A stretch of DNA of 40,501 nucleotides. Source: Deltaproteobacteria bacterium. GTDB taxonomy: Bacteria; UBA10199; SPLOWO2-01-44-7. The DNA is taken from assembly GCA_016213065.1 (NCBI GenBank), contig JACRBV010000059.1, forward strand, positions 1-40,501, in the 5' to 3' direction. Both the position numbers and the translations under genes were made by a program. The number at the start of each line of letters is the position of its first letter. The stretch's first letter is position 1. Below are positions 14,541 to 22,213 of the stretch, piece after piece. Below the pieces are notes generated by a model, which had not been told where the DNA came from, ran no database searches, and saw only the letters and a list, made by a program, of their open reading frames with translations.

Positions 14541-15130
14541 AACATCTTATCCTGACCGGTTTTATGGGGGTGGGTAAATCAACAGTGGGCCCTCTTGTTG
14601 CCTCTCAACTTAAACTTCCATTTGTCGATTCAGATCAGCATTTTGAAAAAGAGTTTGGACTTCACTCGTCCTCCTACATTCGCCGTTTTGGAATCCGGGC
14701 TTTTAGAAAATGGGAAAAACAATTCTTAAGAAAAATTTTGAACAAGCAGACCCTTGTCTTGGCAACAGGGGGTGGAATGGTTTTACAAAAAATCAATGTG
14801 AACCGGATGAACAACGAGGGATATGTTGTTTGGATTGACGTCCCACTTCCTTTGCTTCTTGCACGCATCAAAAACACGGATTCAAGACCTCTACTACCAA
14901 CTCCTTTGACTCTGAAACATTTAAGAGAAATTTTTCAGGAACGGAAAGATTTCTATAAAAAATGCCATTTGAAAGTCTCTTCCACTTTTGAGAAACCCGA
15001 AAAGATTGCAAATCAGATCTGTCAGCATTATAAGGAAGCGGTTACCCCCTTCAGTGAGCAAGGCGAACGTGAGGGGGAGGCTCCAACGGCTTTGCCGTTG
15101 GAGGGGGGCGACGCAAGCCCCTTTAAATAG
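14537..15130 (+). CDS. aroK: Shikimate kinase with repeat-encoded C-terminus
   Basis: 197 residues; most family members have about 170. It phosphorylates shikimate in aromatic amino acid biosynthesis. The Walker A loop is GFMGVGKST (8-16). Substrate residues are visible as the Asp of VDSD (near 33), the Arg of FRKWE (near 58) and the GGG loop (ATGGGMVL, near 80). The lid Arg is in TDSRPLL (near 117), and the ERKDFYKKCH motif follows near 137. The native fold should end near residue 172. The remaining 25 or so residues (about SEQGEREGEAPTALPLEGGD onward) are encoded by the dispersed element at 15046-15125, which also shifts the stop. It starts within the xre stop. Confidence 0.94.
   Translation: MKHLILTGFMGVGKSTVGPLVASQLKLPFVDSDQHFEKEFGLHSSSYIRRFGIRAFRKWEKQFLRKILNKQTLVLATGGGMVLQKINVNRMNNEGYVVWIDVPLPLLLARIKNTDSRPLLPTPLTLKHLREIFQERKDFYKKCHLKVSSTFEKPEKIANQICQHYKEAVTPFSEQGEREGEAPTALPLEGGDASPFK
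15046..15125. repeat. Dispersed element bracketing xre-aroK, right copy, inside the aroK 3' end
   Basis: CCCCCTTCAGTGAGCAAGGC, then GAGGGGGAGGCTCC, then the hairpin CCAACGGCTTTGCCGTTGG, then GGGGGGCGACGCAAGCCCC. It is the inverted partner of 14228-14303 and stays open in the aroK frame to just before the stop. Confidence 0.85.
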
Positions 15131-15144
15131 AAACTGGAGCCATC

Positions 15145-15639
15145 ATGCATCCTGATCTTCTGAACAACTCCCATTTTTTGCGCTACTACAATCTGTGGCA
15201 GGAGGATCCTGCTTCTATTGTCTTTGCGCCGATTGCCGAATATCTGCTTTCGTATGGTCTCGTAGATGAAGCACTGAAAGTTTGCCTCGCAGGTTTGCAA
15301 TATCACCCCCAACTGGTGAGTGGTCATCTGATTTTGGCAAAAATCTATCTGCGGCAAAAAAAATGGGACGAGGTCAAAAAGGAAACCCAAATCGTTTTGA
15401 ATTTGGTCCCCAATCATGAAAAAGCTATGGAGTTGCAAAATAGTTTAGAACAACCACCGCCACTACCACCCGTTCCAAAAAAAGTGGCAAGTTGGGAAAC
15501 GGTCACCATGGCAAAAATTTACGCGGCACAAGGGCATGTTGCTCAGGCTACAGAAGTTTATCAGACTATTTTATCCAGAGAACCACACAATGAAGAGGCG
15601 AAAAGGGGTTTAAGTGAATTGCAATCTGACAATCGTTAA
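15145..15639 (+). CDS. Small TPR protein
   Basis: 164 residues with tetratricopeptide-like helices. One pair is YLLSYGLVDEALKVCLAGLQ and YHPQLVSGHLILAKIYLRQ (about 26-70). A second copy starts at VTMAKIYAAQGHVAQATEVY (about 120-140) and ends with PHNEEAKRGLSELQ. A Pro-rich linker (QPPPLPPVPKK) separates the two halves. TPRs bind partner proteins; the partner is not known. Its 3' end overlaps aroQ by 26 nt. It has no signal peptide, so it is cytosolic. It lies in the same operon as a second, larger TPR protein (16047-17417), and the two may work together. Confidence 0.85.
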   Translation: MHPDLLNNSHFLRYYNLWQEDPASIVFAPIAEYLLSYGLVDEALKVCLAGLQYHPQLVSGHLILAKIYLRQKKWDEVKKETQIVLNLVPNHEKAMELQNSLEQPPPLPPVPKKVASWETVTMAKIYAAQGHVAQATEVYQTILSREPHNEEAKRGLSELQSDNR

Positions 15640-16069
15640 CGGACCCAATCTCAACATGTTGGGAAAAAGAGAAGTGCATCACTACGGTGCGAAAACGTGG
15701 GATATGATTTGGACCGGTCTTGAAAAGTGGGGGATGAAGCACGACATTCCATTAAACTATTTTCAATCTAACAGTGAAGGTGCGTTGATCGATTATTTGC
15801 AGGAGACGACGACGAAAACATCCGGTGTTCTTTTTAATCCGGGTGCCTACTCCCACACGAGTATTGCTCTTAGAGATTGCGTGGCGGACATGTCCATTCC
15901 CGTGGTGGAGGTGCATCTCTCCAAGATTCACAAACGGGAAGCGTTTCGCGCCCATTCCTATATTGCAGAAGTGGCCGAAGCCTGTATAGTGGGCTTCGGC
16001 GAACAGGGCTATTTGCTTGGTTTGGAACTTTTAAAACATTTAACCCATGACGGTACTCAACAAAGATAA
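15614..16069 (+). CDS. aroQ: Type II 3-dehydroquinate dehydratase
   Basis: 151 residues, family length. It dehydrates 3-dehydroquinate to 3-dehydroshikimate, two steps before AroK in the shikimate pathway. The signature IVNGPNLNMLGKRE opens the protein, with the active-site Tyr in the following HHYG. SNSEGALIDYLQ, FNPGAYSHTSIALRD (catalytic Asn and His) and PVVEVHLSKIHKREAFRAHS are all present. The start is a GTG inside the 3' end of the upstream TPR gene, preceded by AAAAGGGG as Shine-Dalgarno. Its 3' end overlaps the next TPR gene by 23 nt. Having aroK and aroQ in one transcript supports a shared aromatic-biosynthesis operon. Confidence 0.95.
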   Translation: MNCNLTIVNGPNLNMLGKREVHHYGAKTWDMIWTGLEKWGMKHDIPLNYFQSNSEGALIDYLQETTTKTSGVLFNPGAYSHTSIALRDCVADMSIPVVEVHLSKIHKREAFRAHSYIAEVAEACIVGFGEQGYLLGLELLKHLTHDGTQQR

Positions 16070-17417
16070 AATTCTGGATACGATCAAGGATTTCATCACT
16101 CAGGGAAAGTTTGATAAAGCAACCCGTGAGTATGAAAAACTTTTGGCCCTTGATCCGCAAGATATGCGGATCAAACTGCGGATTGCCGAACTTTACGCCA
16201 AGTGCCGCCAGATTCCGGAGGCCATCAAGTCCTACCGTGAAGTAGCCGAACATTACGCCGCGGATGGTTTCTATCTGAAGGCCGTGACTGTTTATAAAAA
16301 TATTCTGCGTCTTAATCCATCGTTGATGGATATCAACAATGCTCTGGCCGATCTTTACGAAAAAATGGGACTCAATAAAGATGCTGTCCACCAGTTTGAA
16401 ATTTTGGCTCAAACTTATGATCAAAAGGGACTCTTTCAGGATTCTCTCAAAATCCGGCAAAAATTGGTGGAGTTAGCGCCCAGCGATGCCGGACACCGCG
16501 TTCGTTTGGCGGAAGCGTATCAGCGGGAAGACAAAAAAGAAGAAGCGATCGAACAATACGAAGTTTTGGCGAAACAATTTCGGGAACAAAAAAAAGAAGC
16601 GCCGCGTCTTATCGAACTTTATGAACGCATTCTGCCGCATAGGCCAAAAAATAAAGAGATGCTCGCGGATCTTGTTAAAATTTATTATGACAAAAAAGAT
16701 TTCAAAATGGCCCTTAAGTGGCTGGAGCAATCCAAACAACATGTTGCGAGTGATTCTTTTTTACTAGCCCTGCAGGCCGAAATGTATGGATCACTCAATC
16801 AACTGGAAACAGCGCGCTCAAAATATGAGGAATTGGCAGAACTTTATCAAGCCAATGGTGAAACGGAAAAGGCATTGGAAGCCTATGAGCAAATTCTGGT
16901 TTTGTTGCCTGAAGAAATAGAAAATATGCGTCCCATGATTGAAGCGGTTGAAGAGGGTTCCTTTGAGAGACTTCTCAAAAATGCCAATGAAAAACGCCAA
17001 AAGAAAGCCGAAGCCGTTCAGCGTGAAGAAGAAGCTAAAGAAAAAGAAAAAGAAGAAAAAGAAAAAGAGAGAGAACTGCAAAAAGCGGGTAAGGGGCAGG
17101 CAAAAACGCAGGCAAAAACACAAGCAAAGCCGCAATCTGCACAAGCCACACCCGTAATGACAACCGGGAAAAAATCAGAAGTTAAACCATCTGCCGGGCC
17201 TGTTGTCGGAAGCAAAGAACTGGCGCAGTGGCTAAAAGCCGCCAACAGTTCCTTGGCGTTGGTCAAAATGTATCAGGCGACGGGACTCGATAGCGAAGCC
17301 AAACAAGAAGAGAATATCGCCAAAGAAGCGCTGAAAAAGATTTTGGCGGTGGATAAAAATCACACCGAGGCGTTGGCTCTTCTCGCAGAGCTGGATAATC
17401 TTTCTTCCAAAAAATAA
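16047..17417 (+). CDS. Large TPR protein with charged linker
   Basis: 456 residues. TPR motifs run from residue 10 to about 290, for example KFDKATREYEKLLALDPQD, QIPEAIKSYREVAEHYAADG and QLETARSKYEELAELYQANG. A very charged K/E-rich helix follows (about 312-350), then an AKTQ repeat linker (about 352-375). A final helical segment (SLALVKMYQATGLDSEAKQE, KKILAVDKNHTEALALLAEL) resembles another TPR pair. There is no signal peptide, so it is cytosolic. It is probably a scaffold; the partner is unknown. The ATG lies within aroQ and the stop overlaps the next ATG by one base (TAATG), so translation is coupled on both sides. Confidence 0.85.
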   Translation: MTVLNKDKILDTIKDFITQGKFDKATREYEKLLALDPQDMRIKLRIAELYAKCRQIPEAIKSYREVAEHYAADGFYLKAVTVYKNILRLNPSLMDINNALADLYEKMGLNKDAVHQFEILAQTYDQKGLFQDSLKIRQKLVELAPSDAGHRVRLAEAYQREDKKEEAIEQYEVLAKQFREQKKEAPRLIELYERILPHRPKNKEMLADLVKIYYDKKDFKMALKWLEQSKQHVASDSFLLALQAEMYGSLNQLETARSKYEELAELYQANGETEKALEAYEQILVLLPEEIENMRPMIEAVEEGSFERLLKNANEKRQKKAEAVQREEEAKEKEKEEKEKERELQKAGKGQAKTQAKTQAKPQSAQATPVMTTGKKSEVKPSAGPVVGSKELAQWLKAANSSLALVKMYQATGLDSEAKQEENIAKEALKKILAVDKNHTEALALLAELDNLSSKK

Positions 17418-18070
17418 TGAGGGAACTTCCCATTGAAATTTTTTCTCGCATTTTGGGAGGTGGCTTTTTCTTTGGTTATGTCGTTTATCACGTCCTCCAG
17501 AGAGTCAATAAATATCAGCAACTGCCGCAGGGCTTTACTTTTTCCAACTGGATGAATTGGTCTCTGATCATGGTGTTGTTTCTTCTTTTTGGGGTAAGTT
17601 ATGTGATCCGAAGAACACCAATTGCGGCGGCTTCAAGACCGCGCGAGATTTTTTTGCCGCTCCTTTGCGCCATAATGCCTCTTGGAATCAACGAATCGGT
17701 TCGATGGATCAAACCCTACAATATAGGTGCGTGGAACGATATCGCCCCATTTTTTATTTTATTCGGCGACTGTCTCATGGTGCTGTCGATGGTTTATTTG
17801 AAAAATTCCTTCAGCATTTTAACCGAGGTAAGAAATTTTGTGCGGTCCGGTCCTTATCGATGGGTGCGGCATCCTCTTTATGTGGGCGAAATCACCGCCA
17901 CAATCGGATTTTGCATTTTTCTTTTTTCGTGGGTCAATGTTTTTTTGACCCTTGCCTTTATTGTCTGCCTATGGCTCCGCGCCTCTTTCGAAGAAGCAAA
18001 AATCACCCCCATTTTTCCGGAATATGCAGAATACAAAAAGACAACAGGCATGTTTTTCCCGAAATTTTAA
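17417..18070 (+). CDS. Isoprenylcysteine carboxyl methyltransferase-like membrane protein
   Basis: 217 residues with about five membrane helices. The C-terminal SAM-binding core has the family motif VRSGPYRWVRHPLYVGE (near 140), a HPLYxGE signature. It then has RASFEEAKITPIFPEYAEYKK (near 190), which contains the EExxL-like and YxxY elements of ICMT/PEMT-type methyltransferases. Bacterial members methylate lipids or small molecules; the substrate cannot be told from sequence. It begins in the last base of the preceding TPR stop codon and is the last gene of the xre-aroK-aroQ-TPR run. A 40-bp gap then separates it from hisS, so hisS could be part of the same transcript. Confidence 0.85.
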   Translation: MRELPIEIFSRILGGGFFFGYVVYHVLQRVNKYQQLPQGFTFSNWMNWSLIMVLFLLFGVSYVIRRTPIAAASRPREIFLPLLCAIMPLGINESVRWIKPYNIGAWNDIAPFFILFGDCLMVLSMVYLKNSFSILTEVRNFVRSGPYRWVRHPLYVGEITATIGFCIFLFSWVNVFLTLAFIVCLWLRASFEEAKITPIFPEYAEYKKTTGMFFPKF

Positions 18071-18110
18071 GTCCTTGGAATTTGGACCTTTATTTGTTAG
18101 TTAGCGCAAA

Positions 18111-19355
18111 ATGAAAATCACCGGAATTAAGGGGATGAGCGATTTGTTGCCGCCGGAGTCGGAGAGTTGGCAGAAGGTGGAAGCTTTCGCCCGCAAGATT
18201 TTTGCCACGTATGGTTTCAAGGAAATTCGCACACCTGTTGTAGAACCCACCGAATTATTTGTCCGCAGTGTTGGCGAAACTTCCGCCATTGTCGAAAAAG
18301 AGATGTACACATTTGAAGACCGCAAAGGCATATCTTTAACACTTCGCCCGGAAGGAACCGCTCCCGTGGTGCGCGCTTACATCGAAGCGGGGCTTCATGC
18401 CAAAGAATCCATTGCCAAACTCAGTTATTTTGGGGCTATGTTTCGTTACGAACAGCCTCAGAAGGGACGCTCCCGTCAATTCTACCAAATCGGTGCCGAG
18501 CTAATCGGTGCGGAATCCCCATTAGCCGATGCCGAGCTTTTGATGATGCTCCAACAATTGTTTACAAGTCTGAAAATCGAAGACACCCGTCTTGAAATCA
18601 ATTCCATCGGTTGTTTTGAATGTCGTCCAAGATATCTGGAAGCCTTGAATCAATTTCTGAAAGGGAAATCGCTCAAACTCTGCGAAGAATGCAAAAAGAG
18701 AATCGCGCGAAATCCTTTGCGCGTGCTGGACTGCAAAAAAGAGGCGTGCCGAAAAATGACGGAAGACATTCCTTTGATGAATGATTTTTGGTGCGAACCT
18801 TGTCATCAACATTATCGTGAAGTGCGCGGACTTTTGTTGGCAGGGCATGTGAAGTTTAAGGAAAACCCGCGCATTGTGCGCGGACTCGATTATTATTGTC
18901 GCACCGCTTTTGAAGTTTTGTGTGACCGCTTGGGTGCGCAGAATGCGGTGGCGGCGGGGGGGCGTTATGATGGTCTGGTCAAAGATTTGGGCGGTCCCGA
19001 TATTCCCGGAGTTGGTTTTGCGATTGGAATGGAAAGGTTGATGCTTATTCAGCAATCAGCTGTCAGCGATCAGCGGTCAGCCGAAAAACTGATTTATTTT
19101 GCGTTACTTGGCAATGAGGCCCAGCAGAAATCATTGTCTCTGATTCAGGAATTGAGGGCCAAAGGATTGGTCGTAGAATGCTCTTATGGAGGTTCGCTCA
19201 AAAGTCAAATGCGGCGTGCCGATAAACTGGTGGCACAGCACGTTGTGATTCTTGGAGAAAATGAATTGGCTAAAGGGATTGCCGTTGTCAAAGAAATGAC
19301 AACAGGCAAACAACAAGAAGTTTTGTTGGGACGATTGGTGGAGCAACTATCATGA
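18111..19355 (+). CDS. hisS: Histidyl-tRNA synthetase with a repeat-derived linker
   Basis: 414 residues. Class II motifs are all present: motif 1 around YGFKEIRTPVVEPTELFVRS, motif 2 FRYEQPQKGRSRQFYQIGAE (near 110), the histidine-specific VRGLDYYCRTAFEV (near 260), and motif 3 VGFAIGMERLML (near 302). The C-terminal anticodon domain begins at LIYFALLGNEA (near 325) and includes the SLKSQMRRADKL motif. Between motif 3 and this domain, residues 314-324 (QQSAVSDQRSA) are encoded by five 7-bp CAGCNNT units at 19050-19084. The array thus sits exactly in the interdomain linker and keeps the frame. The enzyme charges tRNA(His). Confidence 0.96.
   Translation: MKITGIKGMSDLLPPESESWQKVEAFARKIFATYGFKEIRTPVVEPTELFVRSVGETSAIVEKEMYTFEDRKGISLTLRPEGTAPVVRAYIEAGLHAKESIAKLSYFGAMFRYEQPQKGRSRQFYQIGAELIGAESPLADAELLMMLQQLFTSLKIEDTRLEINSIGCFECRPRYLEALNQFLKGKSLKLCEECKKRIARNPLRVLDCKKEACRKMTEDIPLMNDFWCEPCHQHYREVRGLLLAGHVKFKENPRIVRGLDYYCRTAFEVLCDRLGAQNAVAAGGRYDGLVKDLGGPDIPGVGFAIGMERLMLIQQSAVSDQRSAEKLIYFALLGNEAQQKSLSLIQELRAKGLVVECSYGGSLKSQMRRADKLVAQHVVILGENELAKGIAVVKEMTTGKQQEVLLGRLVEQLS
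19050..19084 (+). repeat. CAGCNNT heptamer array inside hisS
   Basis: Five consecutive 7-bp units: CAGCAAT, CAGCTGT, CAGCGAT, CAGCGGT, CAGCCGA. It encodes 11 residues in the linker between the HisRS catalytic and anticodon domains. Confidence 0.85.
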
Positions 19356-19371
19356 CGATTGAAAATTTATA

Positions 19372-19493
19372 CTTTCCCACTTGATTAAGGTTTTCATGTC
19401 ATCCCCGCGAAGGCGGGGATCCAGATGTACTTAAAATGACTGGATTCCTGCCTTCGCAGGAATGACAAACCTAACCTTAATTAAATGGGAAAG
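19372..19493. repeat. Paired-hairpin dispersed element with extended inverted arms, copy 2
   Basis: Inner hairpins CCCCGCGAAGGCGGGG and CCTGCCTTCGCAGG are enclosed by TGTCAT and ATGACA. Outer 21-nt arms CTTTCCCACTTGATTAAGGT (19372 on) and ACCTTAATTAAATGGGAAAG (to 19493) are inverted with two differences. The outer arms differ in sequence from those of copies 1 and 3. It lies just after hisS and may terminate its transcript. Confidence 0.85.
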
Positions 19494-19496
19494 CAT

Positions 19497-19556
19497 TTAG
19501 AAATTTTTAATTTTGGTTTGTCATTTTGATTTTTGCACTTTGAATTTTACATTTTT
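19497..19556. repeat. AT-rich dispersed repeat upstream of aspS
   Basis: Shares TTTGGTTTGTCATTTTGATT and TTTGAATTTT with 205-319. It runs directly to the aspS ATG, leaving no recognisable Shine-Dalgarno. Confidence 0.75.
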
Positions 19557-21398
19557 ATGACAAATTTTGTAACTCAAAAAAAACGCACTCACAACTGTGG
19601 GGAGTTAAGCAAAAAACAGATTGGCAAAAAAGTGATGTTGATGGGGTGGTGTGATGTGCGACGCGATCATGGTGGGCTTATTTTTGTGGACTTGCGCGAC
19701 CGCTGGGGAAAAACACAGATTGTGTTTGATCCTCAACTCTCTCCCAACACACAAAGTGTGGCAAAAGAAATTCGCTCGGAATTTGTTGTCGCGGTGGAAG
19801 GGGCGGTTCGTCATCGTCCAACAGGAATGGAAAATAAAAAAATTCCGACAGGTGAAATTGAAGTCGTTGTCAAAGAATGCGCGATTTTAAATAGCTCTCC
19901 AACACCTCCATTTGAAATTTCTTCCGACACCGATGTTGCTGAAGAGGTGAGACTTCGTTACCGCTTTCTGGATTTGCGTCGTCCGGTAATGCAGAGTTTC
20001 ATGGAGCTTCGCCATCGCACAGCGCAGGTGGTACGCAATCATTTATCCAAAGAGGGTTTCATCGAAGTGGAAACACCGATGCTTACTCGCTCCACTCCTG
20101 AAGGAGCGAGAGATTATCTGGTTCCCTCCCGTGTCCATCCCGGCAGTTTCTACGCTTTGCCGCAATCACCGCAACTTTTTAAACAGATGTTGATGGTGGC
20201 GGGTCTCGATAAATATTTTCAGATTGTGAAATGTTTCCGGGACGAAGATTTGCGGGCCGACCGCCAGCCCGAATTCACTCAAGTTGATATCGAAGCCTCT
20301 TTTGTCAATCAGGGCAATGTTCTGGAAATACTGGAAGGATTGATGTCGACGATATTTAAGGAAATTTTAAAGGAAAAAATAAAAACCCCGCTCGATAAAA
20401 TTGATTTTTTTCAGGCCATGAATGAATACGGTTCGGACAAACCAGATCGTCGTATTCCATGGAAGTTGGAAGACGTCTCAGATATTTTTAAAAATTCCAA
20501 TTTCAAGATTTTTGCCGCAACCGTTGCATCTGGAAATGTGGTCAAGGCCCTCAAGGTGACACCCGCGGAAAAGCTGTCGCGCAAAGATTTTGAAACGCTG
20601 GAGCAGGAGGCCAAAGGACATGGGGCAAAAGGATTGGGATGGGCGAAACTAACTACTGAAGGATGGCCCCACCACCTGCGCGCAGACAACATGTCTGCTT
20701 CGCAGATAGCGCAAGTGGTGGGGTGGCAATCTCCAATCGCAAAGAATTTTTCCGAAGAAGAAAAAAAAGCGTTGATCAAACAACTCAAACTCAAAACAGG
20801 GGATGCCATTTTGTTCGTGGCTGACAAATGGAGTCTGGCCTGTCAGGTGTTGGGCAGTTTGCGCGTTTCATTGGGAAAAAAATTGAATGTCTTGGACGCT
20901 TCCCGAAACGATCTTTTTTGGGTGGTCGATTTTCCGCTCTTTGACTGGAGCGAAGAAGATAAAAGATTTGTCGCGGTCCATCATCCTTTTACCGCGCCTC
21001 ATGTTGAAGATTTGGAGTGGCTTAAAAAAGATCCAAAGAAAGTGCGCTCACAAGGATATGATCTTGTTATGAATGGATATGAAGTGGGTGGTGGCTCCAT
21101 CCGTATTCACAATCGTGATCTGCAATCGCGCATCTTTGAAATTTTGAATATCTCGGCGGAAGAGGCGAAACAACGTTTCGGTTTTTTACTTTCCGCTTTG
21201 GAATATGGAGCGCCCCCGCACGGAGGGTTTGCACTTGGTTTTGACAGACTCGTTATGTTGCTTTCCGGCTGTACAAATATTCGTGACGTGATCGCCTTCC
21301 CAAAAACAACCTCCGCAACATGCCTACTCACCGAAGCTCCATCTTTTGTAGATGAGGCCCAACTCAAAGAACTGCACATTATGGTCCATGGTCCGTAG
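19557..21398 (+). CDS. aspS: Aspartyl-tRNA synthetase with a palindrome-encoded insert
   Basis: 613 residues from the ATG at 19557; a start at 19533 would read the AT-rich repeat. The N-terminal OB-fold anticodon domain has [20 protein letters not shown]. Class II motif 2 is [20 protein letters not shown] (near 225). A bacterial GAD insertion domain runs roughly 290-420. Motif 3 is [19 protein letters not shown] (near 560). Residues 371-389 ([19 protein letters not shown]) are encoded by a 57-bp palindrome lying in the GAD domain, between LTTEGW and QSPIAK. The last residues MVHGP and the stop come from the GTCCATR array. With GatCAB in the same genome, it may be a non-discriminating enzyme that also charges tRNA(Asn); that is inference. 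Confidence 0.95.
   Translation: MTNFVTQKKRTHNCGELSKKQIGKKVMLMGWCDVRRDHGGLIFVDLRDRWGKTQIVFDPQLSPNTQSVAKEIRSEFVVAVEGAVRHRPTGMENKKIPTGEIEVVVKECAILNSSPTPPFEISSDTDVAEEVRLRYRFLDLRRPVMQSFMELRHRTAQVVRNHLSKEGFIEVETPMLTRSTPEGARDYLVPSRVHPGSFYALPQSPQLFKQMLMVAGLDKYFQIVKCFRDEDLRADRQPEFTQVDIEASFVNQGNVLEILEGLMSTIFKEILKEKIKTPLDKIDFFQAMNEYGSDKPDRRIPWKLEDVSDIFKNSNFKIFAATVASGNVVKALKVTPAEKLSRKDFETLEQEAKGHGAKGLGWAKLTTEGWPHHLRADNMSASQIAQVVGWQSPIAKNFSEEEKKALIKQLKLKTGDAILFVADKWSLACQVLGSLRVSLGKKLNVLDASRNDLFWVVDFPLFDWSEEDKRFVAVHHPFTAPHVEDLEWLKKDPKKVRSQGYDLVMNGYEVGGGSIRIHNRDLQSRIFEILNISAEEAKQRFGFLLSALEYGAPPHGGFALGFDRLVMLLSGCTNIRDVIAFPKTTSATCLLTEAPSFVDEAQLKELHIMVHGP
20667..20723. repeat. 57-bp palindromic element inserted in frame in aspS
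   Basis: Outer arms CCCCACCACCTGCGC (20667-20681) and GCGCAAGTGGTGGGG (20709-20723) are inverted with one difference. Inner arms GCAGAC (20682-20687) and GTCTGC (20693-20698) are perfect. Length 57 is divisible by three (19 codons). GGATGG and GGGTGG lie immediately on either side, like an imperfect duplicated target. Confidence 0.9.
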
Positions 21399-21438
21399 TC
21401 CATAGTCCATAGTCCATGGTCCATGGTCCATGGTCCTT
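21380..21438. repeat. GTCCATR heptamer array at the aspS 3' end
   Basis: About eight tandem 7-bp units GTCCATA or GTCCATG. The first units encode the last residues and stop of aspS. The far end runs into the stop of the minus-strand orphan gene. It is inverted relative to the array at 24271-24306. Confidence 0.9.
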
Positions 21439-21952
21439 ACGCCTGTGTATATTGTTTCATCGCGAGGGCATTGAGAATGTCTTCCTGAACAATTTTGTAG
21501 GTATCTTTGGCAAGCTTGCCCGTATTTTCCATGCGCTTCAAAAATTTATCCCCATCATTGCCGGCGAGATTAATTTTCTCACGCACATAAAGGGCATTTT
21601 GTCTGGTTTGAGCATCCAGTTTGCACCCCGTTCCCGTGGGGTCCTTCATATGAAGCGTCAAATCCCGCATGATGACACAACCTTTAAGATTATTTTGAAT
21701 CTGATTGTGGGAGGGATGCGGTGTGATGTGATTTTTTGAAACAAATAAATGATGCAAAGAACCATTAATCTCAATGGGTCTGTTGTTGCTATTATGTTTG
21801 GCAACTTTATCTGCTGGTCCGATGATTACCTGATAATGCCCGTAGGCCGCATGTACATTAAAAACATGAACCTCATTGGGATTTAAATTTGGATCCAGTT
21901 TGACCCTCTCCATTAGTTTTTTAACGAACGATAGAACCTCGTGGTGTCTCAT
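21437..21952 (-). CDS. Hypothetical 171-residue protein
   Basis: Not recognised. The chosen ATG at 21952 follows GAAAGGG as Shine-Dalgarno; an in-frame start at 22072 would add 40 residues with no support. The product is hydrophilic and probably cytosolic, with no signal peptide or membrane helix. It opens with a basic helix (VLSFVKKLMERVKL). A His-rich central part follows (HVFNVHAAYGHYQVIIG, SLHHLFVSKNHITPHPSHNQ), which might bind metal. The C-terminal half is helical (RENINLAGNDG-like, KFLKRMENTGKLAKDTYKIV). The unusually many His residues are the only distinctive feature. It lies convergent with aspS and downstream of the lipoprotein gene, beyond a terminator, so it is transcribed separately. 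Confidence 0.7.
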   Translation of the reverse strand: MRHHEVLSFVKKLMERVKLDPNLNPNEVHVFNVHAAYGHYQVIIGPADKVAKHNSNNRPIEINGSLHHLFVSKNHITPHPSHNQIQNNLKGCVIMRDLTLHMKDPTGTGCKLDAQTRQNALYVREKINLAGNDGDKFLKRMENTGKLAKDTYKIVQEDILNALAMKQYTQA

Positions 21953-22083
21953 AAATATATTCCCTTTCCACAGAGTAGAGACTGCAAATAAGATGCCAGA
22001 AAATTTGCGAGACCACTTTTTGTAACGCCTTGTTTTTATTGTGTATTTTTTGATTGATTTTTGAGTGTGCAAGAAAAAACCGT

Positions 22084-22146
22084 CAAAAAAGACACTCCCC
22101 TGTCATGGTTTTGACGACCATGCGTGTAAGTGTCCGACACTTGTGG
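22084..22146. repeat. REP-like hairpin region between the orphan and the lipoprotein gene
   Basis: Holds the palindrome AGTGTCCGACACT (22129-22141), the hairpin ATGGTTTTGACGACCAT, and AGACACTCCCCTGTC. GTGTCCGACAC also occurs at 13908. Such palindromes recall REP sequences spread by single-stranded (Y1-type) transposases; no transposase is in the window. The rest of 21953-22213 shows nothing else except the terminator at 22157. Confidence 0.55.
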
Positions 22147-22156
22147 AAGGGGGAAT

Positions 22157-22186
22157 AAAAAATCCCCCGCCAAGGACTGGCGGGGG
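22157..22186 (-). terminator. Rho-independent terminator of the large lipoprotein gene
   Basis: On the minus strand CCCCCGCCAGTCCTTGGCGG GGG folds into a 9-bp GC stem (CCCCCGCCA/TGGCGGGGG) followed by ATTTTTTA, starting about 28 nt after the stop of the 22214-24250 gene. Stem and U-run are both clear. Confidence 0.85.
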
Positions 22187-22213
22187 GTTTGTAAAACAAG
22201 ACGAAACGATAAT

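Noticed and set aside
16939-17157. K-rich small gene inside the large TPR gene
   Set aside because: It is the shifted reading of the K/E-rich linker and has no start signal of its own.
18071-18110. T-box or other aminoacyl-tRNA-sensing leader before hisS
   Set aside because: The gap is only 40 bp and has no T-box sequence; the aspS leader is an AT-rich repeat without such motifs either.
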